Of a stretch of 46,045 nucleotides of DNA, positions 1-8,349 are shown piece after piece. Made by a program: the position numbers and the translations under genes. The notes below the pieces were generated by a model. The model made no database searches. It was not told the DNA's origin and saw only the letters and a list, made by a program, of their open reading frames with translations. Every line of letters begins with the position of its first letter. Position 1 is the first letter of the stretch. Source of the DNA: UBA2645 sp044360285 (lineage in GTDB: Bacteria; Pseudomonadota; Alphaproteobacteria; Rickettsiales; UBA1997); NCBI GenBank assembly GCA_044360285.1, contig JBIKKP010000007.1, positions 1 through 46,045 of the forward strand, read 5' to 3'.

Positions 1-248
1 TCAAAGTCTGGCGCGCAAGTGACCATAAGAGCCCCGGCCTGCGCCATTGCTTCGATAATCAATACGCCTGGCATGATTGGGCGATCAGGAAAATGACCGG
101 TAAAATGCGGTTCGTTGACAGTGACATTTTTGATGGCGACGATTTTTTTATTTACTTCAAGTGACATTACCTTGTCGACCAAGAGAAGCGGGTAGCGGTG
201 CGGCAAGGATTTGATAATTTTTTCGATATTGATGAGGGGAGCGGTCAT
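1..248 (-). CDS. fabZ: 3-hydroxyacyl-ACP dehydratase FabZ, 5' part
   Basis: FabZ dehydrates (3R)-hydroxyacyl-ACP in type II fatty acid synthesis in the cytoplasm. The gene starts with ATG at 248 and runs off the left edge after 82 codons. The visible part contains the family's N-terminal HRYPLLLVD segment and the HFTGHFPDRPIMPG block with the catalytic His. The IIEAMAQAGA segment carries the catalytic Glu. In many proteobacteria fabZ lies between lpxD and lpxA, but that context is outside the window. It is divergent from ilvB with 144 bases between the two starts. Identification is from conserved motifs read directly in the translation. Confidence 0.95.
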   Translation of the reverse strand, partial: MTAPLINIEKIIKSLPHRYPLLLVDKVMSLEVNKKIVAIKNVTVNEPHFTGHFPDRPIMPGVLIIEAMAQAGALMVTCAPDF

Positions 249-288
249 GAAGGTAAAAATTAAGATAAAAAAGAGAGTGTGAAAATCT

Positions 289-316
289 TTGTGCGACTGC
301 AAAAATCAAACATAAT
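289..316 (+). promoter_or_regulatory. possible promoter for ilvB
   Basis: TTGTGC (289-294) and CATAAT (311-316) are separated by 16 bases and lie about 77 bases upstream of the ilvB ATG, in the gap between the divergent fabZ and ilvB genes. The match is only moderate. No leader peptide rich in Ile, Leu or Val and no clear attenuator hairpin was seen between it and the gene. Confidence 0.3.
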
Positions 317-392
317 TTTTCTTGCTTAGAAAGGTTGCAGCCAACTAAAACGCGCTCTCTTGACCAATTTATTTTCTTTGATTTTTTTTAAA

Positions 393-2192
393 ATGACTGA
401 CGTTTTAGAGCTGAAATCCAACCAAAATTCTCCAGCAAAACAGAAATTCTCTGGTGCTGAAATTATCGTTAAAGCCTTGGTAAACGAGGGTGTAGAGAGA
501 ATTTTTGGTTATCCCGGCGGCGCAATTTTGCCTTTTTATGATGCGCTTTTTGTGCAAAAGAAATTGCAGCATATTTTGACGCGTCACGAACAAGCGGCAG
601 CGCATGCTGCTGAAGGCTATGCGCGTTCAACAGGAAAGGTTGGGGTGATCACGGTCACCTCTGGTCCAGGTGCTACAAATGCAATCACCGGGCTTACAGA
701 TGCTTATCTCGATTCAATTCCTTTGGTTTGTATTTCTGGACAAGTTGCAACTGGTGTAATTGGTACTGATGGCTTCCAAGAGGCTGATATTACTGGTTTG
801 ACGCGTTCTTGCACCAAACACAATTACTTGGTTAAAGACGTTAATGACTTGGGCTATATCATCCACGAAGCCTTTCATATTGCACGCTGCGGCCGTCCTG
901 GTCCGGTTTTAATTGACGTGCCAAAAGATGTGCAAAACAGCTTTGGCGCCTACGCCGGCAAGGTCGAAATCAATCGCGCTTCTTTTCAAGTCGACAAGCG
1001 TCACTTCAGATTAAATCACGATCAAATCGCTGCAGCCGTTGATTTGCTTGCATCAGCGAAGCGCCCAATAATTTATTCTGGCGGCGGTGTCATCAATTCA
1101 GGAGCTATAGCCAGCGAGCTCCTCACCAAATTTGTGCGCGAAACTGGCTTTCCAATCACCAACACTTTGATGGGCCTTGGTGGCTTTCCGGCAAGTGATG
1201 AGCACTTTATTGGCATGCTTGGAATGCACGGAACTTATGAAGCTAACATGGCAATGTATGAGTGTGACGTCATGCTCAACATCGGCGCGCGTTTCGATGA
1301 CCGCGTGACTGGCCGCGTGTCGGGCTTTTCGCCAAATTCGAAAAAAATTCATATTGATGTTGATGAATGTTCGATTGGAAAAATTATTCGTGTTGATGTT
1401 CCAATCACTTGTGATGCAGCAACTGCGCTGGATGCATTGCTTGAGGAATGGGTGCGCCGCGGTTTAAAAAATCGTCGCAAAGAAATCGGCGGCTGGTGGC
1501 AGCAAATTCAAAAATGGCAGGCAATTGATTCGCTTGCTTACGAAAAAAGTGAAAAAGTTATTAAACCGGAATATGCGTTGCAGCGGCTAAATGTGTTGTC
1601 GCGCGATGCCAAGCCTTTTGTTTCAACTGACGTGGGCCAGCACCAAATGTGGGCAGCGCAATATCTGCAATTTGACGAGCCAAAAAAATGGCTAACTTCT
1701 GGCGGGCTTGGAACCATGGGCTACGGCGTTCCAGCAGCAATTGGTGCGCAAATTGCCAATCCAGAATCTTTAGTGATTTGTGTCAGTGGCGATGCAAGTT
1801 TTTTGATGAATATGCAGGAACTTTCGACCATCAAACAATATGGTTTGCCGGTGAAAATCATAATCCTCAATAACCGCTACATGGGCATGGTGCGCCAGTG
1901 GCAAGAGTTGATTTACGAAAAACGCGAAAGCCAATCTTACATGAATTCGCTGCCTGATTTTGTGAAGCTTGCCGAGAGTTTTGGCATCAAGGGAATGGAA
2001 TGTTCAAACCCGCAAGAGCTTGACGAAAAAATCATGGAAATGCTTTCGCACAAAGGTCCGGTGCTGTTTAACTGTGTCATCGAAAAATCAGAAAATGTTT
2101 TCCCGATGATTCCAGCTGGCTCGGCGCATAATGAGATTTTGCTTGGCTCGCAGGCGAAACTCTATGTAACTAAAGACATAAACGCTGTTTAG
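393..2192 (+). CDS. ilvB: acetolactate synthase large (catalytic) subunit
   Basis: The ThDP-dependent large subunit condenses two pyruvates to acetolactate, or pyruvate with 2-ketobutyrate, at the first common step of valine, leucine and isoleucine synthesis. At 599 aa from ATG 393 the length is typical. Visible signatures are the N-terminal IFGYPGGAILPFYDAL block, the catalytic Glu in TRHEQAAAHAAEGYAR, and the C-terminal ThDP/Mg site starting GDASFLMNMQEL and ending near IILNN. A TTG at 360 would extend the frame by 11 residues, but the family alignment and the T-rich stretch there favour ATG 393. The regulatory subunit gene ilvN lies downstream but is separated from it by a 718-codon unrelated gene, which is unusual. 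Confidence 0.96.
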   Translation: MTDVLELKSNQNSPAKQKFSGAEIIVKALVNEGVERIFGYPGGAILPFYDALFVQKKLQHILTRHEQAAAHAAEGYARSTGKVGVITVTSGPGATNAITGLTDAYLDSIPLVCISGQVATGVIGTDGFQEADITGLTRSCTKHNYLVKDVNDLGYIIHEAFHIARCGRPGPVLIDVPKDVQNSFGAYAGKVEINRASFQVDKRHFRLNHDQIAAAVDLLASAKRPIIYSGGGVINSGAIASELLTKFVRETGFPITNTLMGLGGFPASDEHFIGMLGMHGTYEANMAMYECDVMLNIGARFDDRVTGRVSGFSPNSKKIHIDVDECSIGKIIRVDVPITCDAATALDALLEEWVRRGLKNRRKEIGGWWQQIQKWQAIDSLAYEKSEKVIKPEYALQRLNVLSRDAKPFVSTDVGQHQMWAAQYLQFDEPKKWLTSGGLGTMGYGVPAAIGAQIANPESLVICVSGDASFLMNMQELSTIKQYGLPVKIIILNNRYMGMVRQWQELIYEKRESQSYMNSLPDFVKLAESFGIKGMECSNPQELDEKIMEMLSHKGPVLFNCVIEKSENVFPMIPAGSAHNEILLGSQAKLYVTKDINAV

Positions 2193-2197
2193 GATCG

Positions 2198-4354
2198 ATG
2201 TCTGCCTCAACTTTACTGCCGCATCTACCACCGCGAGGTTTTATGGCGGGAGCTGGAGCGGCTGGAACTTCTGCTGGAACTAGCCACGAAAGTTTTCGTA
2301 ACGCAGCCGGACTTACATTACGGCCTAGAATCTACGGAGAGCTGGAGCGACAAGGCACTATTGTTAACTTTGCTCACAATCGTTTTTTTAAAAGAATTGG
2401 GGAAGCGTCATTGGACTCATCATTTACTCGTCCGGCTTTTTATGTTGTAGTTGATAAAGAAGCTCATGCTGGCCCAAGAAACCGCGCTATCATTGATGCG
2501 CTGCCTGATGGAGAAGATACAGTTTTTCGTGTTAAACACATCAAATACGGCAACCACAATGCAATGTGGGAGGTTTTATCTGCCCATCTTTACACTCTTA
2601 CCGGGCTAGCTGCACCAGACTCTCGGCTGTTTATTGAGAAAGATCCTGCTACTGATGTAACTCGCGGTGAAAGGGCTGCTGACGGTGTTCCAGAAATTCT
2701 TGTCGCTTCTCCAAAGGTTACTGGATATTACGATTTAGGAGACTTCCTCGTAAATAGTGCCGCGCGCTATTTTATTGACGAAACGCGTCATGCAGAATGG
2801 AGGGCGTTGAGCGATCAAATTGAAGAGATAAATCGCGGTGCTGATTCGCATCCGCTTACTGCCGATAAAAAAATGCAGCGCATTCGTTTGATGGAAGAAA
2901 TCTACAAAATGTTGCCCGATTATTTTCACCGCGAAATCGAAAAATCCTTCGCCGCTTCCAAGTTCATTTTCAATTGGGATTTCGCTAATTTCGATCTCAA
3001 CAACATTGGTGTGACTTTCACTTTGGATCGCACTTTGAAGGTTTCGGGTTTTAAGTCGGTCTTTGTTGATTTCGGTAATTCGGGCGTAATTGGTTTTGGC
3101 GGAAAATATAAAGAAGTGAGCTTGGATCGCGCCAATAAAGCGGCAAAACCATTTGTTAGTGATGACCACGAATATGATCCTGAGTTAGAAATAAGCGCAG
3201 AAGAAAGGGCTGCCTTAGCGGTTCCAGCCGCGATGGCAACTTTGAGCGAAAAGCAGCAAAAGAGCTTATGGTTTAAGTGGTCTCACAACATTTCCTCTGG
3301 TGAAGCATTGATGGAAACCACTGCAGCCACCGGGCTGCTGAGCATTTCCGATTTGCCGCGCAATTTGCCTTTTGGCTTTTTGCTGCGCGAATCTTTAGAG
3401 CGTAAGAAGGAAGTTGCTACGTCCGCAAGTCATGTCTACAGCAGCGCGGCATCAGAATTTTTTTGCGATAGCGAAATCGAAGTGGCTTACCGATTGTCTT
3501 TGATTAGTGATGAGGCGATTGCTGCTGTAGTGGATAAATGGTATCTCAGCGAAAAATTTGCCGATGTTTTTCCAATACCAGAAGGTCTGAATCCTGCAGA
3601 TTTTACCTGTGAAAAAATTATACAGATTTTTAAAGATCGGCGCAATGCCTTGGCTTCATTGGTTCCAGACGAAGTGATTGAGAAGTGGAAAAGAGATAAT
3701 GTTGCTTTGCAGTTAACAGCGATAAGTGAAGTTGAGTTGGCTGCAGCAAAAGCGGCTAGAGATCCCAATCCGCGTTTTGATGAATTGGCTTATGTTCCGC
3801 CAAGCTTGTGGAATCCAGTATCGGTAGGGGCAATTGAGCGCGAAATTGGGGAGAAGCTTGCTCAGCTAAAACAAGGCAGTGAAGGGGTGCTAAAAAAAAT
3901 TAATGCATTAAAACAAGCTCAAGCTGATTGCTCTGGTGTGCCGCTGGCGCAAGAGGCGATCCAATTGCAAATCAACGATCTTGAATTAAGCCTAGAGCAT
4001 AAGCCTTTGGCGGATATTTTGGAATTTATTGAAAGCCGCTTGGCAGAGTGGAAAAAATCTCTTCGTCCAAAGTTAGATCCAAGCTGCGATTTATTTAATT
4101 TGCACCGCGACCGCGAACTTTATCGTGCCACACATGAGGTTGATTTGCCAGCCACACCAGCAATTTCAAGCAATGCCGAAAACAGTCAGCACAACCTGCA
4201 AATTCACGCACAAAATTCATTTGTGTTTGAGAAGTTTAAGGAAAGTCTGCAAGCGATGCGAGGGTTAGAGTTAGCCCCAGCGGTCTTTACAGCAGCTTCT
4301 GCCGCAGCAAGTTCGACACCAGTTTTTCAACGTCCAAGAGCCCACTCAATCTAG
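2198..4354 (+). CDS. unknown 718-aa protein with kinase-like motifs, inside the ilv operon
   Basis: No family is recognised with certainty. The start ATG is 5 bases after the ilvB stop, an AGGA ribosome-binding sequence overlaps that stop, and ilvN begins 8 bases after this gene, so translation is probably coupled. The N-terminus is Ala/Gly/Ser/Thr-rich. Residues about 110-300 resemble a HipA/PI3K-type kinase fold: Lys113/Lys116 in VFRVKHIK, Glu125 in a helix (WEVLSAHLYTLTGLAAPDSRL), a possible catalytic loop at 260-272 (WDFANFDLNNIGV), and DFG at 291-293. The spacing of the loop Asp and Asn is not canonical, so activity is uncertain. Residues about 540-640 look like a coiled coil, and the C-terminus is again Ala/Ser/Pro-rich. 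A secreted or regulatory kinase-like protein is one reading; a degenerate kinase fold is another. There is no signal peptide. Confidence 0.85.
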   Translation: MSASTLLPHLPPRGFMAGAGAAGTSAGTSHESFRNAAGLTLRPRIYGELERQGTIVNFAHNRFFKRIGEASLDSSFTRPAFYVVVDKEAHAGPRNRAIIDALPDGEDTVFRVKHIKYGNHNAMWEVLSAHLYTLTGLAAPDSRLFIEKDPATDVTRGERAADGVPEILVASPKVTGYYDLGDFLVNSAARYFIDETRHAEWRALSDQIEEINRGADSHPLTADKKMQRIRLMEEIYKMLPDYFHREIEKSFAASKFIFNWDFANFDLNNIGVTFTLDRTLKVSGFKSVFVDFGNSGVIGFGGKYKEVSLDRANKAAKPFVSDDHEYDPELEISAEERAALAVPAAMATLSEKQQKSLWFKWSHNISSGEALMETTAATGLLSISDLPRNLPFGFLLRESLERKKEVATSASHVYSSAASEFFCDSEIEVAYRLSLISDEAIAAVVDKWYLSEKFADVFPIPEGLNPADFTCEKIIQIFKDRRNALASLVPDEVIEKWKRDNVALQLTAISEVELAAAKAARDPNPRFDELAYVPPSLWNPVSVGAIEREIGEKLAQLKQGSEGVLKKINALKQAQADCSGVPLAQEAIQLQINDLELSLEHKPLADILEFIESRLAEWKKSLRPKLDPSCDLFNLHRDRELYRATHEVDLPATPAISSNAENSQHNLQIHAQNSFVFEKFKESLQAMRGLELAPAVFTAASAAASSTPVFQRPRAHSI

Positions 4355-4362
4355 ATTTTTTT

Positions 4363-4884
4363 ATGAGCGACCAAATCAGAAAACACGTAATTGCAGTTTT
4401 AATCGACAACGAATTTGGCGCGCTGGCGCGAGTTGTAGAGCTTTTTTCGGCGCGTGGTTACAACATCGAAACGCTTACAGTTGCGCCGGTGAGCCGCGAT
4501 AAAAAAATGTCGCGAATTACCATTACAACTTTTGGCAGCGACAAAACCATCGAACTAATTTGCAAATTGTTGCGTCGTATTGTGCCGGTTCACGCCGCAG
4601 CAGACCTGAGCGCGTCGCAAGATTATATTGAGCGCGAACTCACTTTGGCACAAATTATTGGTGATGAAGAAAATCGCGACAAGGCAATCAAAATGCTTGA
4701 AAAGCACCGCGCTAACGTCATTGAAATTTCTGGCAACTCAACAGTGTTTGAAATCATCGGAACTTCACAAATTGTTGAGGAAGCCTTGCAGATGCTTGAA
4801 AATTATGGCTTGACGACGGTTTCAAGAACCGGCATCGCCGCTGGTTTCAAAGGTGAAAAGCGCTTGGATAAAGTTGGGGAGTAA
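4363..4884 (+). CDS. ilvN: acetolactate synthase small (regulatory) subunit
   Basis: The small subunit binds the IlvB catalytic subunit, stimulates it, and confers feedback inhibition by valine. The 173-aa product has the standard N-terminal ACT domain (residues about 8-80: HVIAVLIDNEFGALARVVELFSARGYNIETL) and the C-terminal ALS small-subunit domain (about 95-165). The length is as expected for alphaproteobacteria. It is the last gene of the ilvB-unknown-ilvN unit and is followed by a weak hairpin with a T run. Confidence 0.95.
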   Translation: MSDQIRKHVIAVLIDNEFGALARVVELFSARGYNIETLTVAPVSRDKKMSRITITTFGSDKTIELICKLLRRIVPVHAAADLSASQDYIERELTLAQIIGDEENRDKAIKMLEKHRANVIEISGNSTVFEIIGTSQIVEEALQMLENYGLTTVSRTGIAAGFKGEKRLDKVGE

Positions 4885-4906
4885 AAACCTCTTTTGAAAA
4901 AGCGGA

Positions 4907-4926
4907 TCTTCGACGAAGAATTTTTT
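4907..4926 (+). terminator. weak hairpin plus T-tract after ilvN
   Basis: TCTTC (4907-4911) pairs with GAAGA (4915-4919) around a 3-base loop and is followed by a run of six T. The stem is short, so this is only a possible Rho-independent terminator. Two further small hairpins, CCTAGA/TCTAGG at 4947-4963 and GCCTCT/AGAGGC at 4971-4987, lie between it and the tRNA. A TTGACA at 4938 lacks a convincing -10 partner. Confidence 0.4.
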
Positions 4927-5018
4927 CCGAAGCCATGTTGACATTTCCTAGACGCTTTCTAGGTTGCGCCGCCTCTTTTTTAGAGGCTTCTCTTCTAAAA
5001 ATTCCCGCCTTTTGAAAT

Positions 5019-5095
5019 GGGTCTGTAGCTCAGTTGGTTAGAGTGCGCGCCTGATAAGTGCGAGGTCGGTGGTTCAAGTCCACCCAGACCCACCA
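5019..5095 (+). tRNA. tRNA-Ile (anticodon GAT)
   Basis: The gene is 77 bases with CCA encoded. The acceptor stem is GGGTCTG/CAGACCC, followed by discriminator A and CCA. The D-stem is GCTC/GAGT with one G-U pair. The anticodon stem is CGCGC/GTGCG around loop CTGATAA, giving anticodon GAT, and the T-arm is GGTGG-TTCAAGT-CCACC. tRNA-Ile(GAT) usually sits inside rRNA operons, but no rRNA is visible here. A degenerate copy of its 3' part follows about 60 bases downstream. Confidence 0.97.
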
Positions 5096-5150
5096 TTTCA
5101 TAAAGTGATTGAACCACGATTTCATTGTGCGCTGCTATCCAGACGCAAGT

Positions 5151-5174
5151 GTTCAAGTCCACTTAAAGACCCAC
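5151..5174 (+). repeat. degenerate copy of the tRNA-Ile 3' part
   Basis: GTTCAAGTCCAC at 5151-5162 is identical to the tRNA T-arm at 5072-5083, and AGACCCAC at 5167-5174 is identical to the tRNA 3' acceptor at 5086-5093. The spacing differs by only two bases. Upstream, GTGCGC and other short blocks also echo the tRNA anticodon arm. It cannot fold as a tRNA. It could be a decayed tandem tRNA copy or the far attachment-site copy of an old tRNA-targeted integration. Confidence 0.6.
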
Positions 5175-5333
5175 TTTTTTGTCCCCTTATTTTTTTGGTT
5201 GAGCCTAGAAACTTTTGTTTTTATTTGCGGCGTAGTTTCATCTAAACTTTTGGCCAATCGGTCAGATTTTTTTGTTTCTGGAGGCCTTGCGCCTGTTTTT
5301 TGGTGGTGTTTTAATCCTTAATTTTTCCAGCCT

Positions 5334-5900
5334 ATGTCGACTCCAGAGAATAAATCTGTATCAAAGAGACTTCAAAGTAGTATTGTAAATAGGTATGTTA
5401 TTAGTATGGTGTCTAGAATTGAAGAAGGGGACGTAAATTCAACTTCTGAGCTGATAAATAACGTACTTGGTCTGAAGTTTGAAAGCGGTGATTCCCCGCT
5501 CATAAAAGTGATGAATGAAGTTGTTCCTTGGTGTTTAGAAAAAGGTTTGCAGAGAATTTTGGAGGACGCTGCAAAATCGAAAACTTTAGTAAGTGCTGAT
5601 CAGGAAATAGTCCAAAATACGATTAATTCTTTAACTGCAAAATTGTCTTTGCCTCAAGCCTCGACTGCGCGTGGCCAGTTTTCTGACGGTGCCGGAGGTG
5701 GTGGTTCTGCCGGTCCAGGAGATGTTGGCGCTGGTGCGTCACCACCAGTACTAGACAAGCTTTCTCCCCCTAGGCGCCTTCCGCCCCTAGCAGGAGGAGT
5801 TATGCCACCTCTCTCTTTGCCACCGAGAAAAGAGCCCCCTGTCTCATTCTGGAGGGGCTTCAGGGTCAGCCACAGGGTCGGACACATTGGGGCGTTATGA
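5334..5900 (+). pseudogene. 5' part of a probably frameshifted ankyrin-type gene (unknown family)
   Basis: This 188-codon frame starts at ATG 5334. Its first ~120 residues are helical and unrecognised, then come Gly/Ala/Ser-rich and Pro-rich linkers. In the last ~20 codons the frame turns into basic, non-repetitive sequence before a stop at 5898-5900. The +1 frame at the same place reads a Ser/Gly/Ala-rich linker (SHSGGASGSATGSD) that runs directly into the downstream ankyrin-like frame. Removing one C from the C5 run at 5835-5839 would join both parts into a protein of about 423 aa. It is therefore either a recently broken gene, a programmed slip, or a homopolymer sequencing error. The N-terminal part has no known function. 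Confidence 0.6.
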
Positions 5901-6606
5901 TTTTGCTTCGATTTTTCCTGAATGGGCTTTATCAGGTAAAGTTTATATAACTTTGTCGATTGTTCTCTATGAGAGAGAAAGAGATTTTATTCAAAAGATT
6001 AGAGAATCTGGAAATTCGATCATCGACGTATTTTCTCATATTTGCCAATTAATAAATAGCAGCAAATTTGCTTCTCATGAAGTGCTTAAGGATCAACTAA
6101 AAGGAGACGCGCTTTTTTTGGCTAAAACAATTGCACGGAGCAAAGATTTGGTGAATCAGGTTGGCTCAGATGAGCGTACCGCACTTCTTTCGTTTTGCAG
6201 AAATAGACGCCTAGAGAAAGATTTTGTGAACGATATAGTTAGAGAGCTAGCTTGCACACCAGAGGTAATTAACTATAAACCATCTGAGTCAAGTTATTCA
6301 CCTCTGATGTTTGCGGTTAAGAATAAAAATCATTTAGTAGTTGATGCTTTGCTGCATCATTCTCCGGTCTCTACCCATATTAACTTTGCAGCAAAAAGGT
6401 TGCAACGCAACGGTTCCCTCGAAACTGTTCTTGAAACGGCGGAAAGAATGGCAAGTGAAGAAGCTTCTGGTGATAACGCAAAAGAAGTATTTCGTTTAAT
6501 TAGCGAAAGACTTAAAGAAATATCTTCACCAGCAGGTGTTGCTGTAGCTCCTACAAGCGGAGTTCCAGCTCAGGCTGGCGCTGAAGCAGCTAGATCACTC
6601 CTATAA
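5887..6606 (+). pseudogene. 3' part of the same gene, ankyrin-repeat-like
   Basis: The in-frame TTG at 5887 is a doubtful start, because the open frame continues back to 5791 through a Gly/Ser linker matching the upstream frame. The region holds one good ankyrin-type repeat (YSPLMFAVKNKNHLVVDALL) preceded by a weaker one (DERTALLSFCRNRRLEKDFV), which suggests a protein-protein interaction role. The C-terminus is Ala/Pro/Gly-rich, like those of other unknown genes in this window. Its last 17 bases overlap the end of the convergent PBP gene. If the downstream part is made alone it would be about 239 aa. Confidence 0.6.
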
Positions 6607-8341
6607 TCTCTGCAAAAAGCTGTGCTGGCAACAAGCCGCCGGTGATGTCGTTAGTTGGAGTGTTATCGTCATTTCCAATCCAAACTCCCATCACGTAATT
6701 ATCGTTGAAGCCAATGAACCAGGCGTCGCGGAAGTTTTGGCTGGTGCCAGTTTTTCCGTAAATATTTTCAGCGATATTGGCGTTTTTGCCGGTGCCATGC
6801 GCCACAACCTCACGCAAAACAGATTTAATTTCACGCAAAGCATCTTGAGAAATAACTGGCTCCAAGCCAGAGGATTGGCGGGTGTAGAGAATTTGATCCT
6901 GCGAATTTGAAATTTCACTGATGGTATATGGCACAATCGGCGCGCCGTCATTGGCAATTGTTGCGTAAGCGGCGACCATCTCAAGCAGAGTCACCTCGCT
7001 GGTGCCAAGGGCAATTGTTGGATCATTTTTATCAATTTTTGAAGTAATTCCAAGCTTACGCGCTGTTGATGCTACGGCGGCTCCGCCATATTTTCTGGCC
7101 AGTTGAATTGCCACAGAATTTAGCGAATTTGCAAAGGCCTGTCGCACCGTCACTTCGCCCAAATAACGATTTTCATAATTTTCTGGAAGCCAGGCTCCAA
7201 CGTTGATTTTCTTGTCTTCAAAGATGTCGCTTTCGCTTAAACCATTTTCAAAAGCAGCAAGATAAACAAAGGTTTTGAAAGCCGATCCTGCCTGCCTTTT
7301 TGCATAAAACGCGCGATTAAATTGACTTTGTTGATAGTCGATGCCGCCAGAAGTTGCAACAATTGCGCCATCGCGTCTCATCAAAATTGTTGCAACTTGT
7401 GACTTGCCAATTTTCGCTGCATTTTTTTCAACGAACTCGTTTAAAATCTCTTCCAGCTTGGCTTGCAGGCCTTCATCAAGGGTTGAAGTGATTTTTAATT
7501 TTTGTGAATCGAGCGAATTTTTATTCAAAAACTCAGCAAAGTTATCATGAACAAAGTCACTGAAATAAAGCCTCTGAGCGTGATCGTTTTTATAGTTTGG
7601 GTCCTGCAAGATTTCTTCGAGATTTTTTTCATTCAAAAATCCGGCATCAATCATGCTCTTCAAAACCACGCTGGTTCTGCTTTCGGCCAGTTCGCGATTA
7701 TTTTTTGGCGAAAGTTTTGAGGGAGCTTTCAGCAATCCAGCAAGCAGTGCCGACTCGTTCAAACTCAGTTCGGAAACGGTTTTATTGAAATATCTTTTTG
7801 CCGCATTGGCAATTCCATAGTTGCCCGAGCCAAAATAGGCGCGGTTCAAATAAAAAGTGAGGATTTGCTCTTTAGTGAAATGTCGCTCTAGCTGCACCGC
7901 CAGCAACACTTCTTGAATCTTACGTTTGAAGGTGCGCTCGGGTTTTAAGAAAAGCATTTTGGCAAGTTGCTGCGTAATTGTGCTGCCGCCTTGTACAATG
8001 CGCCCCGCGCTGTGATTAGCTTTAGAGGCGCGAATGATTCCAAAAATATCGACGCCACAATGGTCAAAAAATCTGCGATCTTCGGTGGCAATTACTGCAT
8101 TGATGAGATGCTGCGGAAGCTCGAAATATGCTACTTCGCTGGCATATAAACTTCCATAACTGGTGATTGGATCGCCGTTTGCATAGTTGATTTGTATGAC
8201 TTGCTGCTCATTTTGCGCTTCTAAATCGCTGAGACTTGGAAGTCCTTGGAAGTAGTAAAACAAAGCCAGCGCAGCAAAAGTCATCAACCAAATTCCAGCA
8301 ACAAAACCCCACTTCAAAGAAAATTTCAGGAACTTTGTCAC
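6590..8341 (-). CDS. class A penicillin-binding protein (transglycosylase/transpeptidase)
   Basis: This bifunctional peptidoglycan synthase polymerises glycan strands and cross-links peptides in the periplasm while anchored in the inner membrane. The 583-aa product has one N-terminal membrane segment (residues about 10-30). A GT51 domain follows with catalytic Glu in IATEDRRFF and the QGGSTITQQLAK motif. The transpeptidase domain has SxxK (GSAFK), SLN and KTGTS. It is shorter than E. coli PBP1A and lacks C-terminal extensions; the PBP1A/1C subfamily is not decided. The only in-frame start is GTG at 8341, because an in-frame stop lies just upstream. That start is 8 bases from the divergent pabC start, so its promoter must lie within pabC. 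Confidence 0.93.
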   Translation of the reverse strand: MTKFLKFSLKWGFVAGIWLMTFAALALFYYFQGLPSLSDLEAQNEQQVIQINYANGDPITSYGSLYASEVAYFELPQHLINAVIATEDRRFFDHCGVDIFGIIRASKANHSAGRIVQGGSTITQQLAKMLFLKPERTFKRKIQEVLLAVQLERHFTKEQILTFYLNRAYFGSGNYGIANAAKRYFNKTVSELSLNESALLAGLLKAPSKLSPKNNRELAESRTSVVLKSMIDAGFLNEKNLEEILQDPNYKNDHAQRLYFSDFVHDNFAEFLNKNSLDSQKLKITSTLDEGLQAKLEEILNEFVEKNAAKIGKSQVATILMRRDGAIVATSGGIDYQQSQFNRAFYAKRQAGSAFKTFVYLAAFENGLSESDIFEDKKINVGAWLPENYENRYLGEVTVRQAFANSLNSVAIQLARKYGGAAVASTARKLGITSKIDKNDPTIALGTSEVTLLEMVAAYATIANDGAPIVPYTISEISNSQDQILYTRQSSGLEPVISQDALREIKSVLREVVAHGTGKNANIAENIYGKTGTSQNFRDAWFIGFNDNYVMGVWIGNDDNTPTNDITGGLLPAQLFAEIIGVI

Positions 8342-8349
8342 AAGAAAAA

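Noticed and set aside
360..392. Upstream TTG start for ilvB
   Set aside because: It adds 11 hydrophobic residues absent from the family and covers a T-rich leader; ATG 393 fits better.
5109..5321. 70-codon plus-strand frame after the tRNA
   Set aside because: It begins in the degenerate tRNA copy, has no family features, no ribosome-binding sequence and an odd Phe/Trp-rich composition; it is most likely chance.
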